Shown here piece after piece: positions 40,650 to 41,101 of a stretch of DNA of 41,101 nt (position 1 is its first letter; the number at the start of each line of letters is the position of its first letter). The notes under the pieces were generated by a model. It made no database searches and was not told the DNA's origin. It worked only from the letters and a program-made list of their open reading frames with translations. The translations under genes were made by a program, and so were the position numbers. Origin of the DNA: an uncultured Neglectibacter sp. (GTDB lineage: Bacteria; Bacillota; Clostridia; Oscillospirales; Acutalibacteraceae); the NCBI GenBank assembly GCA_947647615.1, contig CANSKS010000025.1, positions 1-41,101 of the forward strand. Reading direction: 5' to 3'.

Positions 40650-41101
40650 ACCGCCGCCAATGCCTCACTTTCTTCTCCTGTCTCCGGGGCGGCAGGATGC
40701 GCCCCCAGGATGTATTCTAACATTTCTGCTGCGTAGCGGTCGTCAAGGAAACCGGCACGGGCTTCCTCCCAAGTGATGCCCAGCGTCTTCAAAGAGCGGG
40801 CCGCATTCTGCCGGACGTACCAGTTAGGGTTGTGAAGGGCCTCCTTCAGGGCCTGACTGGTCTCACTGCCCGGATAAGAAACAAGGGAAGCCGCCGCCGC
40901 AATGGCAAGCTCCCGGTTTCCATCCGTTGTCCCCTTCAGCATCCGCAGGAGCATCGGCTTTGCATTGGGGACAGCATGACGGCGGAAATAGCGTACCAGT
41001 GTAAACTGCGTCTCGGTGGGGAGCGGTTCCGATTCCAGCGCCTTCAGGAAATCCTCTGCAAAGTCGTCGCCCTCCAAGGCATCGGCAAACCGGAAGGTCC
41101 C
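40646..41101 (-). CDS. HEAT-repeat protein, N-terminus beyond the window
   Basis: 152 codons are visible and the frame is open at the right edge, so the apparent TTG start at 41077 is probably internal. The sequence consists of paired helices with HEAT/PBS-type pattern: FLKALESEPLPTETQFTLVRYFRRH, NRELAIAAAASLVSYPGSETSQALKEALHNPNWYVRQNAARSLKTLG. It ends in an Ala/Glu tail. HEAT proteins are scaffolds. Overlap with the glycosyltransferase gene suggests a partner or regulator of the synthase at the membrane, which is inference. Confidence 0.85.
   Translation of the reverse strand, partial: GTFRFADALEGDDFAEDFLKALESEPLPTETQFTLVRYFRRHAVPNAKPMLLRMLKGTTDGNRELAIAAAASLVSYPGSETSQALKEALHNPNWYVRQNAARSLKTLGITWEEARAGFLDDRYAAEMLEYILGAHPAAPETGEESEALAAV

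Overview
The window reads as a chromosomal segment of an anaerobic, Gram-positive Clostridia (Oscillospiraceae/Ruminococcaceae-like, probably a gut spore-former). This is inferred from a T-box-controlled pheST operon, an IreB homologue, a full [FeFe]-hydrogenase maturation set (hydE, hydG, hydF), YesM/YesN and GHKL/LytTR two-component systems, Lpl-type sugar ABC transport, an LPXTG surface protein, many TTG/GTG starts with strong Shine-Dalgarno sites, and intermediate GC. No rRNA, tRNA, CRISPR array or intact transposase was seen.

Layout. 1-0.96 kb: the 5' part of a collagen-like protein gene with a sigma-K-like promoter. 1-7.6 kb (minus strand): a TetM-family ribosomal-protection-like GTPase behind a terminator, a small unknown gene, ireB, and pheS-pheT under a phenylalanine T-box. 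7.6-12.6 kb (plus): a small membrane protein, then the hydrogenase-maturation operon (TM1266-type regulator, hydE, hydG, hydF) behind a leader that looks like a transcription attenuator. 12.7-19.4 kb (minus): an Lpl-type sugar ABC transporter (binding protein and two permeases) beside a YesM/YesN two-component system. 19.4-20.4 kb (plus): an unknown membrane protein.

20.6-26.6 kb (minus) is the most original block. It holds a clostripain-like lipoprotein protease, a NaChBac-type voltage-gated channel co-transcribed with an unknown three-span membrane protein, and a GHKL sensor/LytTR regulator pair. The same 29-bp element (direct repeats CTGAATCG with a 21-bp period) lies 37 and 38 bp upstream of an identical TATAGT -10 box in front of the protease gene and the channel operon. 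The simplest reading is a local LytTR regulon.

26.8-29.3 kb (plus): a divergent ABC exporter and VOC-fold protein, preceded by a 25-codon leader ORF and alternative hairpins that can mask the exporter ribosome binding site. 29.3-33.2 kb (minus): an autoregulated MarR-MATE efflux operon and a three-gene overlapping operon (small membrane protein, larger membrane protein, TetR). 33.3-39.0 kb is accessory: an orphan SLH-domain fragment, a 1409-residue sortase-anchored protein with His/Cys repeats, and a decayed serine recombinase. 39.2-41.1 kb (minus): a processive-type membrane glycosyltransferase coupled to a HEAT-repeat protein that runs off the window.

Functions are assigned from motifs read by eye. 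No database search was run, so family names for the less familiar genes are provisional.
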